This document shows positions 18,345 to 26,515 of a DNA stretch of 64,000 bases, one piece after another (position 1 is the stretch's first letter; every line of letters begins with the position of its first letter). Made by a program: the position numbers and the translations under genes. A model generated the notes under the pieces. That model ran no database searches, was not told the origin of the DNA, and was given only the letters and a program-made list of their open reading frames with translations. The stretch comes from Candidatus Kryptoniota bacterium (GTDB lineage: Bacteria; Bacteroidota; Ignavibacteria; Kryptoniales; JAKASW01): the NCBI GenBank assembly GCA_024641705.1, contig JAHECO010000001.1, forward strand, positions 62,001 to 126,000. The letters run 5' to 3'.

Positions 18345-20543
18345 ATGTCGTATCTCGCTGACGTGAAAAGTGTCGAAAAACTTAACCGCCTCCTCGATGC
18401 GTGCAGGACAAATCTGTACGCCTTCGATGAGGACCTGATAAGGCGCGCTTTTCAATTCAGCTGGAACGCCCATGTAAGAGGCAAGCCGAGAGCCTCCGGC
18501 GAACCATATTTCTCGCATCCGTACGAAGTGGCGCTCGTCGTGGCCAAAGAGATACCGCTTGACGACATCTCGGTGGCTTCCGCCCTCTTGCACGATGTCG
18601 TCGAGGACACGGGCTACGACCTGAAGTCGATCAAGGCGGAGTTCGGGAACGAAATCGCCGAGATAGTAGACGGGGTCACGAAGATTTCCGGCGCCGTCGA
18701 GAGTCATGAGATCACGCGTGCAGAAAACTACCGCAAGATGCTCCTCTCCATGGCGAAGGACGTCAGGGTAATCCTCGTGAAGTTCGCCGACCGGCTGCAC
18801 AACATGAGGACGCTGGCGTTCCTCGGCTCGGAGAAGCAGCAGCGGATTGCCAGGGAGACGCTGGAAATTTATGCCCCCCTCGCACACAGGTTCGGTCTCG
18901 CGAAAGTCAAATGGGAATTCGAGGATCTTGCCTTCAAGCACCTGAACACGACCGACTACGAATACATATCGCGCAAACTGAACGCCAAGAGGAGAGCGCG
19001 CGAAGCATACATAAGAAAATTCATCCAGCCGATAAAGAAGCGTCTCGGGGAGGGGGAATACGAATTCGAGATAACGGGCCGGCCGAAGCACATCTACAGC
19101 ATCTACAATAAGATGGTCAAGCGCAGCAAACCTATCGAAGAGATCTACGACCTTTTTGCGGTGAGGGTCATACTCGATACTGCCGACAAGAACGAATGCT
19201 TCTCGGTATACGGGGTGGTTTCGGAGATATACACTCCGGTGCCGGAACGCTTCAAGGATTATATATCGGTACCGAAACAGAACGGGTATCAATCTATCCA
19301 TACGACCGTGGTAGGCCCGGAAGGGAAGATGGTCGAAGTCCAGATACGGACCCGGCAGATGAACGAGATTGCCGAACGCGGCGTGGCGGCACACTGGAAG
19401 TACAAGGAGGAAGTGAAGGTTCCCGATCGGAAGCTCGACGAGTGGATTTCCTGGGTGCGGGAGATCCTCGAGCAGCCGGCTGTCTCCAGCGGCGAGGATG
19501 CGGCGAAGAGTTTTCTCGAGGGCTTCAAGCTCGACCTGTACCAGGATGAGATATATGTGTTCACCCCCAAAGGAGAGCTGCAGGTGTTGCCGAGAGGTTC
19601 GACCCCCGTGGACTTCGCATTCGAGATACACTCGCAGGTCGGCACGCACTGCGTCGGCGCCAAAGTGAACGGACGGATCGTCCCGCTCAATACCAAGCTC
19701 AACAGCGGTGACCAGATCGAGATCATCACCTCCTCCAACCAGAACGTGAACCCCGACTGGGAGAAATTTGTAGTCTCGAGAAAGGCGAAGGCCCATATCA
19801 GGAGATGGGTGAACGACGAGACGAGGAAGAAGGCGGCTGATGGGGAAGAGATCTGGACCAAGAGGCTGAAGAAGCACAAGCTGACCCTGCCGGAAGACGA
19901 CTTCGCGAAACTCGTCCGCGAATTGAAATTCGAAAACCCGCAGAAGTTCTTCGTCGCGATTGCCGAGGAGGAAGTGGAGCCGGAAAGGATTATCGCGCGG
20001 ATTACGCAGCAGAAATCTGCGAAGGATACGGCGGAGACTGCCAAACCGGCGCACACTTTCGTCGAGATAGCGAGAAAAGCTTCCGAGGGGATCGTGGTCG
20101 ACGGATCGCGGAGCGACTGGAAGGTCTCGTACGCGAAATGCTGCAGCCCGATCCCGGGCGACGAGATCGTGGGATTTGTGACAACGGGCGAAGGCATAAA
20201 GGTTCACAGAAAGAGTTGCTCCAATCTTGCACGCATGGCGGGTGCTGCCAGGGAAAGGATCATCGACGCCAGCTGGCCGGGCGAAAGCAGCGGATTGTTC
20301 GTCGCAGGCGTTTCGGTCTCCGGTATGGACCGCCCGGGTATTCTCACTGAACTCACCCATTCGATCTCGAACTACCAGAATACAAACATCAGGAGCGTTT
20401 CTGCCGAAGTGAGGGATGCAATTTTCGAGAGCCAGATCATAATATACGTGAAAGACAAAGAGCACCTGGACCATCTGATCGACAAGCTCAAGAAGATTGT
20501 CGGCGTCACTCGCGTCGACAGGCTGCAGGGCCAGAATGCCTGA
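18345..20543 (+). CDS. rel: Bifunctional (p)ppGpp synthetase/hydrolase (Rel/SpoT)
   Basis: 732 residues from ATG 18345, preceded by GAAGG; a GTG at 18267 would add an unlike tail. It makes and degrades ppGpp in the stringent response. HD hydrolase motif LLHDVVED near 82-90 is intact. The synthetase region has GRPKHIYSIYNKM, the RFKD (RxKD) motif of bifunctional enzymes near 320, and NGYQSIHTTV. A TGS domain follows (about 395-455), then a conserved CCSPIPGD helical-zinc-finger region near 605 and a C-terminal ACT domain. Its 3' end overlaps ruvX by 8 bases. Confidence 0.95.
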   Translation: MSYLADVKSVEKLNRLLDACRTNLYAFDEDLIRRAFQFSWNAHVRGKPRASGEPYFSHPYEVALVVAKEIPLDDISVASALLHDVVEDTGYDLKSIKAEFGNEIAEIVDGVTKISGAVESHEITRAENYRKMLLSMAKDVRVILVKFADRLHNMRTLAFLGSEKQQRIARETLEIYAPLAHRFGLAKVKWEFEDLAFKHLNTTDYEYISRKLNAKRRAREAYIRKFIQPIKKRLGEGEYEFEITGRPKHIYSIYNKMVKRSKPIEEIYDLFAVRVILDTADKNECFSVYGVVSEIYTPVPERFKDYISVPKQNGYQSIHTTVVGPEGKMVEVQIRTRQMNEIAERGVAAHWKYKEEVKVPDRKLDEWISWVREILEQPAVSSGEDAAKSFLEGFKLDLYQDEIYVFTPKGELQVLPRGSTPVDFAFEIHSQVGTHCVGAKVNGRIVPLNTKLNSGDQIEIITSSNQNVNPDWEKFVVSRKAKAHIRRWVNDETRKKAADGEEIWTKRLKKHKLTLPEDDFAKLVRELKFENPQKFFVAIAEEEVEPERIIARITQQKSAKDTAETAKPAHTFVEIARKASEGIVVDGSRSDWKVSYAKCCSPIPGDEIVGFVTTGEGIKVHRKSCSNLARMAGAARERIIDASWPGESSGLFVAGVSVSGMDRPGILTELTHSISNYQNTNIRSVSAEVRDAIFESQIIIYVKDKEHLDHLIDKLKKIVGVTRVDRLQGQNA

Positions 20544-20973
20544 GCTGAAGCGGACACTCGGGATAGATTACGGCATGAAGAGAGTGGGCGTCGCGGTGAG
20601 CGACCCTATGGGGATAATCGCGCAGGGGATCGACACCCTAGCCAACGACTCGACGTTGATAGGCAAGATTACGGATATCGTGAAGAAGATGCTGGTGGGG
20701 AGAATAGTTGTCGGGAAGCCGCTCAAGCTGAGCGGCGAGGCCGGAACTTCCGCCGCCGAAGCCGCCAAGTTCGCGGAACGGCTCCGCGAAAGGATGGCAC
20801 GCGAGTTCCCGGAAGTGGAAGTGGTCGAATGGGATGAGAGATTCACCACGACGATCGCGCAGAAGACTCAGCTGGAGCTCGGCGTCAAAAAGAAGGAAAG
20901 GCAGAAGAAGGGCAATCTGGATCGCATGGCCTCCCAGTTGATCCTGCAGAGCTACCTCGATTCGCATAAATGA
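20536..20973 (+). CDS. ruvX: YqgF/RuvX Holliday-junction resolvase-like nuclease
   Basis: 145 residues from ATG 20536. The RNase H-like fold begins with TLGIDYGMKRVGVAVSD, where the first catalytic Asp is in GIDYG. VVGKPLKLSGEAG and the acidic DERFTT motif supply the other active-site residues. Family members mature the 16S rRNA 5' end or resolve junctions. The gene overlaps both neighbours (8 bases with rel, 4 with the transglycosylase), so it is translationally coupled. Confidence 0.92.
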   Translation: MPELKRTLGIDYGMKRVGVAVSDPMGIIAQGIDTLANDSTLIGKITDIVKKMLVGRIVVGKPLKLSGEAGTSAAEAAKFAERLRERMAREFPEVEVVEWDERFTTTIAQKTQLELGVKKKERQKKGNLDRMASQLILQSYLDSHK

Positions 20974-21689
20974 GCGGCAAGTCCGAATCCCGCCGGTTCA
21001 AGCTGCCAGCCGGGCGTATCATCCTCGCGTTTGCTCTCGCATTCCTCACCGTGGAAGTCCATATGCTTCCTTTTCCCTGGACGGTGGCAAATCTGCGGAA
21101 GGAGAACCCCCGTATGACGTCACTCATGAAGGAAAGGATCCGCGAGGCGCAAAGCCGACGTCAGAGGTACGTGATTCAGAGGTCTTTTGTCCTGCTCTCA
21201 CGGATATCCCAGGATATGGTGCATGCGGTTATAGTGGGGGAGGACGGGACCTTTTACGAGAACGACGGGGTCGACTGGTATGAGGTCCGGGAGTCGTTCG
21301 AGACCGATCTCGATGCGATGAAAATCGTCCGGGGCTCGAGCACGATCACGATGCAGCTCGCGAAGAATTTATGGTTTTCTACGAGCCGGGATCCCCTCAC
21401 GAAATTAAACGAAGTTATCTCGGCCTATATGCTCAACCACTGCCTCTCAAAGAATCGCATCATGGAATTGTACCTGAACTACATAGAATTCGGCCGGGGG
21501 ATATTCGGTGTCGAAGCCGCCAGCATGGCATACTACGGCGAGCCCGCCTCCGCATTGACCTGTGAGCAGGCAGCACGGCTGGCCGCGATAATTCCCAGCC
21601 CTCTCCGGCACTCGCCGGGCTCCGATTCGAAATTCGTCTCTTTCAGGACAGGGGTCATCCTGGAAAGAATGAGTGAGCGCGGCTGGTAA
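20970..21689 (+). CDS. Monofunctional GT51 peptidoglycan transglycosylase-like protein
   Basis: 239 residues. It has an N-terminal membrane anchor (about 12-30), then the GT51 lysozyme-like domain and no transpeptidase. Motif 1 reads EDGTFYENDGVD: the catalytic Glu is present but the usual His in EDxxFxxHxG is Asn. Motif 2 is RGSSTITMQLAKNLW, and LSKNRIMELYLNYIEFGRGIFG is motif 4-5. It should polymerise lipid II at the outer face of the inner membrane, like MtgA. The ATGA overlap with ruvX indicates one operon. Confidence 0.85.
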   Translation: MSGKSESRRFKLPAGRIILAFALAFLTVEVHMLPFPWTVANLRKENPRMTSLMKERIREAQSRRQRYVIQRSFVLLSRISQDMVHAVIVGEDGTFYENDGVDWYEVRESFETDLDAMKIVRGSSTITMQLAKNLWFSTSRDPLTKLNEVISAYMLNHCLSKNRIMELYLNYIEFGRGIFGVEAASMAYYGEPASALTCEQAARLAAIIPSPLRHSPGSDSKFVSFRTGVILERMSERGW

Positions 21690-21696
21690 GAAAAAT

Positions 21697-21783
21697 CATA
21701 AATTCTTAATTCTAAATTCTTAATTTTGAATTGAATGTTGATTAACTTCAATTAAGAATTCAAAACTCATAATTGAGAATTCG
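21697..21783. repeat. AT-rich palindromic repeat
   Basis: Begins a few bases after the transglycosylase stop codon. AATTCTTAATT occurs in direct copies and as the inverse AATTAAGAATT (21751-21761), so the whole can fold into a long hairpin. It ends about 7 bases before the GTG start of the next gene and so covers the place where a ribosome site would be. Confidence 0.6.
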
Positions 21784-21789
21784 ATAGAC

Positions 21790-22440
21790 GTGGATGTCGC
21801 AGAACTAAAGGCCCTGATTTCCGAAGGCGAGAATTTCAAGATCGAATTCAAACGCCAGTTCAGTTCGATCGGCAAAATCGCCAAGGAATTGATAGCGTTC
21901 GCGAACACGAAAGGGGGAATGATCCTGTTCGGAGTGGACGACGATGGGACCATCTACGGGGTCGAGAGCGAGAAATCCGAGATCGATCTTATATACGAGG
22001 CGGCGCGCGAATACTGCGAACCGCCGATTGATCCGATAGTGCAGGTCATCGAGCTCAACAGGAAAGACGTGGTCGTTGCGATCGTTGAAGAGAGCCGGAC
22101 GAAGCCGCACCGCCTCCAGGACTACCGCGCCACTCTCTCCCGCGACGCGAAAGTCTACATACGGATAAATGACAAGAGCGTGATCGCCAGCCGCGAAGTG
22201 GTCAAGATTCTGGAAAGCGAGAGCCCCGATAGCGAACCTCTTTCCATCATAATCGGCGAAAACGAGCGGCGGCTTTTCAAGTATCTCGAGGACAACGAGC
22301 GGATAACGGTGAGAGATTACGCGAGACTTGTCAACATAAGCGAGCGCCGAGCCTCAAGGATACTCGTCAACCTCGTGAGGGCGGGAGTAATCAGGATTCA
22401 CACCGAGGCGAGGTTCGAGTACTTCACGTCGGCGTTTTGA
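21790..22440 (+). CDS. AlbA_2/Schlafen-type ATP-binding protein with winged helix
   Basis: 216 residues from GTG; no ribosome site is visible. ESEGENFKIEFKRQ-like start, then IAKELIAFANTKGGMILFGVDDDG, is the AlbA_2 (AAA_4/Schlafen) fold, whose conserved Glu and GG-loop bind nucleotide or nucleic acid. Residues about 155-215 form a winged helix (ITVRDYARLVNISERRASRILVN). This pairing is common in predicted transcription regulators and in some phage-defence proteins. It is flanked on both sides by AT-rich palindromes, which may mark a mobile or rearranged spot. Function unknown. Confidence 0.75.
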   Translation: MDVAELKALISEGENFKIEFKRQFSSIGKIAKELIAFANTKGGMILFGVDDDGTIYGVESEKSEIDLIYEAAREYCEPPIDPIVQVIELNRKDVVVAIVEESRTKPHRLQDYRATLSRDAKVYIRINDKSVIASREVVKILESESPDSEPLSIIIGENERRLFKYLEDNERITVRDYARLVNISERRASRILVNLVRAGVIRIHTEARFEYFTSAF

Positions 22441-22602
22441 AAGGAAAACTCTAAATTCTAAACGCTAAATTCTAAACAAATTCAAAGCCCGAAACTCAAT
22501 CGAGGATTGGGGTCAGACCACGATTAGGAATTGTTTTTCGTGCTTTGAACTTAGGATTTAGAATTTGTTTAGAACTTAGGATTTCGGATTTAGGATTTTT
22601 CC
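22441..22602. repeat. Composite AT-rich palindrome running into trmH
   Basis: TTCTAAACAAATTC near 22471 is repeated inverted as GAATTTGTTTAGAA near 22561, with further TAAATTCTAAA/TTTAGGATTT copies. In the middle is ATTGGGGTCAGACCACGATT, with a perfect GGTC-A-GACC core; I recall similar GGTCAGACC motifs in REP/IS200-like elements, but cannot verify this. The right end supplies the last 7 codons (KILNPKS) and the stop codon of trmH. Confidence 0.6.
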
Positions 22603-23139
22603 CTCTGTAGACTGCAGCAATTCAAACAACCTGTAAACCGCTATGCCGTAAGCGACGGCCACATTCAGTGAGTGCTTGACCCCCATCATTGGAATCTCAA
22701 CCGCGATGTCGGCAGCTTCCAGCACGTCCTTCGTTATACCGCCTATCTCGTTTCCGACCGCGATGCACGCCGGGAAAATATCGGTCGGGATCTCCCATAT
22801 CGGAACGCTTTCCACGGTTTGCTCCAATACGATGAGCCTCATCTCCTTCGCTTTGATTTCCGCCACGGCATCCATCGGGTGCTTGTGATACGACCATGGT
22901 ACGCTCTCGACGGCGCCGAGGGCTGTCTTTGAAATTTCAGGACGGGGAGGATATGGCGTAAAGCCAGTCAGGTAAAGTCCTGACAGGAGCACCGCGTCGG
23001 ATGTCCTGAATATCGAGCCGACATTGTAAAGGCTGCGGACATTTTCGAGGAATCCGTAAATGGGGGTTCGATCAGCTGCCTTGGCCTGATCGACAGTCTT
23101 CCGGCGCGCCGTGATCTCGGCGTGCGTAAGCTTATGCAT
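22576..23139 (-). CDS. TrmH/SpoU-family RNA 2'-O-methyltransferase
   Basis: 187 residues. The three SPOUT motifs are clear: ENVRSLYNVGSIFRT (motif 1, catalytic Arg), IAVGNEIGGITKDVL (motif 2), and IPMMGVKHSLNVAVAYGIAVY (motif 3), which form the knotted S-adenosylmethionine site. The RNA target, tRNA or rRNA, cannot be told. The final residues KILNPKS are encoded by the dispersed AT-rich repeat, so the native C-terminus has probably been replaced or extended. The start overlaps the small membrane gene upstream by 8 bases. Confidence 0.9.
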   Translation of the reverse strand: MHKLTHAEITARRKTVDQAKAADRTPIYGFLENVRSLYNVGSIFRTSDAVLLSGLYLTGFTPYPPRPEISKTALGAVESVPWSYHKHPMDAVAEIKAKEMRLIVLEQTVESVPIWEIPTDIFPACIAVGNEIGGITKDVLEAADIAVEIPMMGVKHSLNVAVAYGIAVYRLFELLQSTEGKILNPKS

Positions 23140-23428
23140 CCGCGGCTTCCTGTTCCTTCGGCTTCCTGAACCAGATCATATAGAAGATTGTCTCCAGGAT
23201 CGTGAGAAGAATCAGTGAGAGCGAATCGTCGTTCAGGATGGCGCTCAAACCGGCCGGGCCGAACATTAGGTGAACCGCGAACGAGGAGAAGGTCCAGCCC
23301 GCGGTAAAGACTATCGCCGCGAAGCCGAGCGTAAGGAATGCCTCGCTAAGAGTCTCTTCGTAGTACTTCTTGACGAAGAGGTATACTCCTGCAGTTATGT
23401 GGATCCAGAAAATGAGAACGGGAATCAT
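23132..23428 (-). CDS. Small membrane protein, unknown
   Basis: 98 residues with three predicted membrane helices (about 2-18, 29-52, 66-87) and a charged C-terminal tail. No family recognised. It precedes trmH and overlaps it by 8 bases, so they are co-transcribed. Confidence 0.65.
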   Translation of the reverse strand: MIPVLIFWIHITAGVYLFVKKYYEETLSEAFLTLGFAAIVFTAGWTFSSFAVHLMFGPAGLSAILNDDSLSLILLTILETIFYMIWFRKPKEQEAADA

Positions 23429-23540
23429 GCGACACTAAAATGACATTCGCTGAGTGGAAAATCAAGGTTGCGCGATAAATCATGAAGTACGGTGAGGGCA
23501 TGCGTTCGTTGTAAAATCTCCGTTCCAAAGATATATTCTA

Positions 23541-24449
23541 ATGTTGAAAGAGAAGGAGTTTTCGCTGAAAGTAGTTGTTCCAGCATCGACATCGAATTTG
23601 GGACCGGGGTTCGATACGCTCGGTCTTGCAGTCAATAGATATCAAATCATAGAAGCCGAGTCCGCGCGGGGGTTGTCCGTGACGATCTCGGGCGAAGGCG
23701 CCGGGCAGATTCCCGCGGACGAGCGGAACCTGACCGTCCGTGCTGCCGCGAAAATCCTCGGTAGGGTTCCCGATCTAAAGATCAGCATACGTAACGGCAT
23801 TCCAGCATGCGGTGGGTTCGGTGCAAGCGGCGCGGCGATAGCCGGCGGGCTCCTGCTTGGTAACGAACTTTCCGGCGATAAGCTGGACCTCGAAGATATT
23901 TACAATCTCGCCGTAGGAATCGAGGGCCATCCGGACAACGTGAGCGCGGCGCTGTTCGGCGGACTGGTTGTCAATGCCCGCTCGCCGGAGGGAAGGTACT
24001 CCCATATCAGGATCCCGGTCGGCAGCAGGCTGAAGCTGGTGACAATCTTACCCGATTCCCGTGTTGAAACGGAGGCCGCACGGAGAATTCTACCCACCAG
24101 TGTGACACTTGATGCTGCGGTCTCGAACGTCCAGCACAGCTCGCTCCTTGTGGCCGCTCTTGCTTCCGGAAATTATGAAATGATACGGCATGCCGTACGC
24201 GACGAGCTGCACGAGAAGCACAGGAAGAAACTGATACCATATTTCGACGATTTTTCGCGAGCCGCCGAAGAAAACGGCGCGCTTGCCTTCACAGTCAGTG
24301 GTGCGGGAAGCAGTTGCATAGCGCTCTGCCTTGACGAAGCCGCGGCCGTGAGAGAGTCGTTTGCGGGACTTATCGGGAAGCTCGGGCTCGACTGGCGGAC
24401 CGAAGTCCTCGAGCCCGTGAACAAGGGCGCGGAAATCTTCACGGACTAA
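23541..24449 (+). CDS. thrB: Homoserine kinase
   Basis: 302 residues. It phosphorylates homoserine for threonine synthesis. GHMP-kinase motifs: PASTSNLGPGFDTLGLA (motif 1), IPACGGFGASGAAIAGG (the ATP-binding motif 2, somewhat diverged from the usual GLGSSAA), and AFTVSGAGSSCIALC (motif 3). GHPDNVSAALFGG is specific for ThrB. No ribosome site is seen before the ATG. The next gene starts 2 bases after the stop; other threonine genes are absent from the window. Confidence 0.94.
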   Translation: MLKEKEFSLKVVVPASTSNLGPGFDTLGLAVNRYQIIEAESARGLSVTISGEGAGQIPADERNLTVRAAAKILGRVPDLKISIRNGIPACGGFGASGAAIAGGLLLGNELSGDKLDLEDIYNLAVGIEGHPDNVSAALFGGLVVNARSPEGRYSHIRIPVGSRLKLVTILPDSRVETEAARRILPTSVTLDAAVSNVQHSSLLVAALASGNYEMIRHAVRDELHEKHRKKLIPYFDDFSRAAEENGALAFTVSGAGSSCIALCLDEAAAVRESFAGLIGKLGLDWRTEVLEPVNKGAEIFTD

Positions 24450-24450
24450 G

Positions 24451-25755
24451 ATGTCGACAATCGCAATTGTAGGCCGGCCGAACGTCGGCAAGTCGACGTT
24501 GTTCAACAGGCTCATCGGCGGGAGGCGCGCCATTGTCGACGACAAACCCGGCGTGACCCGGGACAGGATCTACGGCTTATTCGAATGGCGGGGGAGACAG
24601 TTCACGGTCATAGACACCGGCGGCTTCGTGCCCGATTCTCAAAACGTTTTCGAGAAGGCGATTCGGGAACAGGCACAGTACGCCGTGGACGAAGCCGATG
24701 CGATTGTCCTGGTCGTTGACGGCGCATCGGGCCCTCATCCGATCGACAAAGAAGTTGCGAAGATCCTCCGCAAGCAGGCCAAGAAAGTTCTTCTCGCCGT
24801 GAACAAGGTCGACGACAGCAAGCATGACAGAAACGTAGGGCAGTTTTTCGAACTCGGTTTCGAGAAGGTGATTGGGATATCCGCACAGCTGGGTCGAAGC
24901 GTGGGAGATTTCCTCGACGAGGTATCGGGGATCATCCCGGATGCCAGTCCGGCTGAAGAGGGCTCTCCTGTAAAGAAGATCGCTATAGTCGGCAAGCCGA
25001 ACGTCGGAAAGTCGTCTCTCGTGAATTTCCTGCTCGGCGAAAACCGATCCATAGTCACCGACATTCCGGGCACCACTCGCGACTCGGTTGACTCTCTCTT
25101 CAAATTCCAGGGCGAGGACATAGTTCTCATAGACACGGCGGGTCTGAGGAAGAAGAGCAAGATCAAGGAGTCGGTCGAGTTCTTCAGTGCTCTGAGGACC
25201 TTTCAGGCAGTCGAGCGCTGCGACGCGGCGATAATCCTTTTCGACGCATCGATCGGAGTAGAGAAGCAGGATCTCCAGATCGTCGAATACACGATCGAAC
25301 AGGGGAAGCCGGCCGTAATAGGCGTAAACAAATGGGATCTTGTCGATAAGAAGGAAGTGACTTCCGAAGAATACTCACTCGGAATAAAGGACCGGCTTCG
25401 CCTCTACGATTTTGTGCCGATCACTTTTGTCTCGGTGCTGAAGAAGCAGCGCGTGCAGAAGCTCCTTTCGGATGCGCTAACCGTGCTCGAAGGAACGAAG
25501 GTGAAGATCAAGACGAGCGAGCTCAACGATTATCTTCTTCCCCTGATCGGGAAGACGCCGCCGTTTTCGAAGACGGGGAAGGAAATCAAGATAAAGTACA
25601 TAACACAGGTGGAAAGCAAGCTCCCCACTTTCGCGATGTTCACCAACATGCCCGAGGAAATATCGATCACTTACAAGCGTTTCCTCGAGAACAAACTCCG
25701 CGACAGGTTCAAGTTCGAGGGAGTGCCGATAAGACTGGTGTTCAAGCAAAAATAG
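24451..25755 (+). CDS. der: Ribosome-assembly GTPase Der (EngA)
   Basis: 434 residues with two tandem GTPase domains. First: GRPNVGKST at about 8-16, DTGG and NKVD. Second: GKPNVGKSS near 182, DTAG and NKWD. A KH-like RNA-binding domain fills about 350-434. Der is needed for 50S subunit maturation. It is tightly spaced after thrB. Confidence 0.97.
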   Translation: MSTIAIVGRPNVGKSTLFNRLIGGRRAIVDDKPGVTRDRIYGLFEWRGRQFTVIDTGGFVPDSQNVFEKAIREQAQYAVDEADAIVLVVDGASGPHPIDKEVAKILRKQAKKVLLAVNKVDDSKHDRNVGQFFELGFEKVIGISAQLGRSVGDFLDEVSGIIPDASPAEEGSPVKKIAIVGKPNVGKSSLVNFLLGENRSIVTDIPGTTRDSVDSLFKFQGEDIVLIDTAGLRKKSKIKESVEFFSALRTFQAVERCDAAIILFDASIGVEKQDLQIVEYTIEQGKPAVIGVNKWDLVDKKEVTSEEYSLGIKDRLRLYDFVPITFVSVLKKQRVQKLLSDALTVLEGTKVKIKTSELNDYLLPLIGKTPPFSKTGKEIKIKYITQVESKLPTFAMFTNMPEEISITYKRFLENKLRDRFKFEGVPIRLVFKQK

Positions 25756-25800
25756 ACACGGGTTGTCGCCCGCATCCGGACAAATCGAGAAGGGAAGAAG

Positions 25801-26511
25801 ATGCTCGAGCTTACATCGCTGACGAAGAAGTTCGGCTCGTTTACGGCCGTGGACGATATTTCGATGAAGGTTGAGCCGGGAGACATATACGGTTTTCTGG
25901 GTCCTAACGGCGCGGGCAAGACCACGACCATCAAGATGATAGCGACGCTGCTAAAGCCGACTTCCGGCAGGGTGGTGATAAACGGGATCGACGCGCACGT
26001 TGCGCCGGAAAAAGCGAAGCGTTTCCTCTCTTACGTACCCGACCAGCCGTTTCTCTACGAGAAGCTAAGCGGGATGGAGTTCCTCCTCTTCGTGTCGAAG
26101 ATGTACAGGATGAACGGAGAGGAAACCACAGGCAGCATCCGCGAGGTGTCGGAAATTTTCGAGGTGACGCCGTGGCTCAGCAGGCGTATCGAGGATTACT
26201 CCCAGGGGATGAGACAGCGGCTCGTGCTTGCGGCGGCAATGCTTCACGCTCCGAAACTGATCGTCATCGACGAACCGATGGTAGGACTTGACCCGAAAGG
26301 GGCCGAGACTTTCAAGGAGCAGGTCAGGCTCGCGGCCGGGAACGGGACCGCCATCTTCATGACTACGCACCAGCTCTCGCTTGCGAGAGACGTGTGTACC
26401 AGGGTGGGCATCATCAAGTCGAGCAAGCTTGTCTACGAAAGCTCGATGGAACAGTTGTCGGGAGACGGGGTCGAGGAGCTCGAGAGAAAGTATCTGGAAC
26501 TTACTTCCTGA
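25801..26511 (+). CDS. ABC transporter ATP-binding protein
   Basis: 236 residues. Walker A GPNGAGKTTT near 37, signature YSQGMRQRL near 133, Walker B LIVIDEPMVGLDP near 155 and the H-loop TTHQ near 190 are all intact. The length and sequence resemble ABC-2 exporter ATPases (CcmA/DrrA-like). GAAGGGAAGAAG precedes ATG. The permease starts 5 bases downstream. Confidence 0.94.
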   Translation: MLELTSLTKKFGSFTAVDDISMKVEPGDIYGFLGPNGAGKTTTIKMIATLLKPTSGRVVINGIDAHVAPEKAKRFLSYVPDQPFLYEKLSGMEFLLFVSKMYRMNGEETTGSIREVSEIFEVTPWLSRRIEDYSQGMRQRLVLAAAMLHAPKLIVIDEPMVGLDPKGAETFKEQVRLAAGNGTAIFMTTHQLSLARDVCTRVGIIKSSKLVYESSMEQLSGDGVEELERKYLELTS

Positions 26512-26515
26512 AACG

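Noticed and set aside
18336-20474. 712-codon open frame antisense to rel
   Set aside because: It is the complement of a strongly conserved gene; the product shows no domain and is rich in His and Arg from reverse reading.
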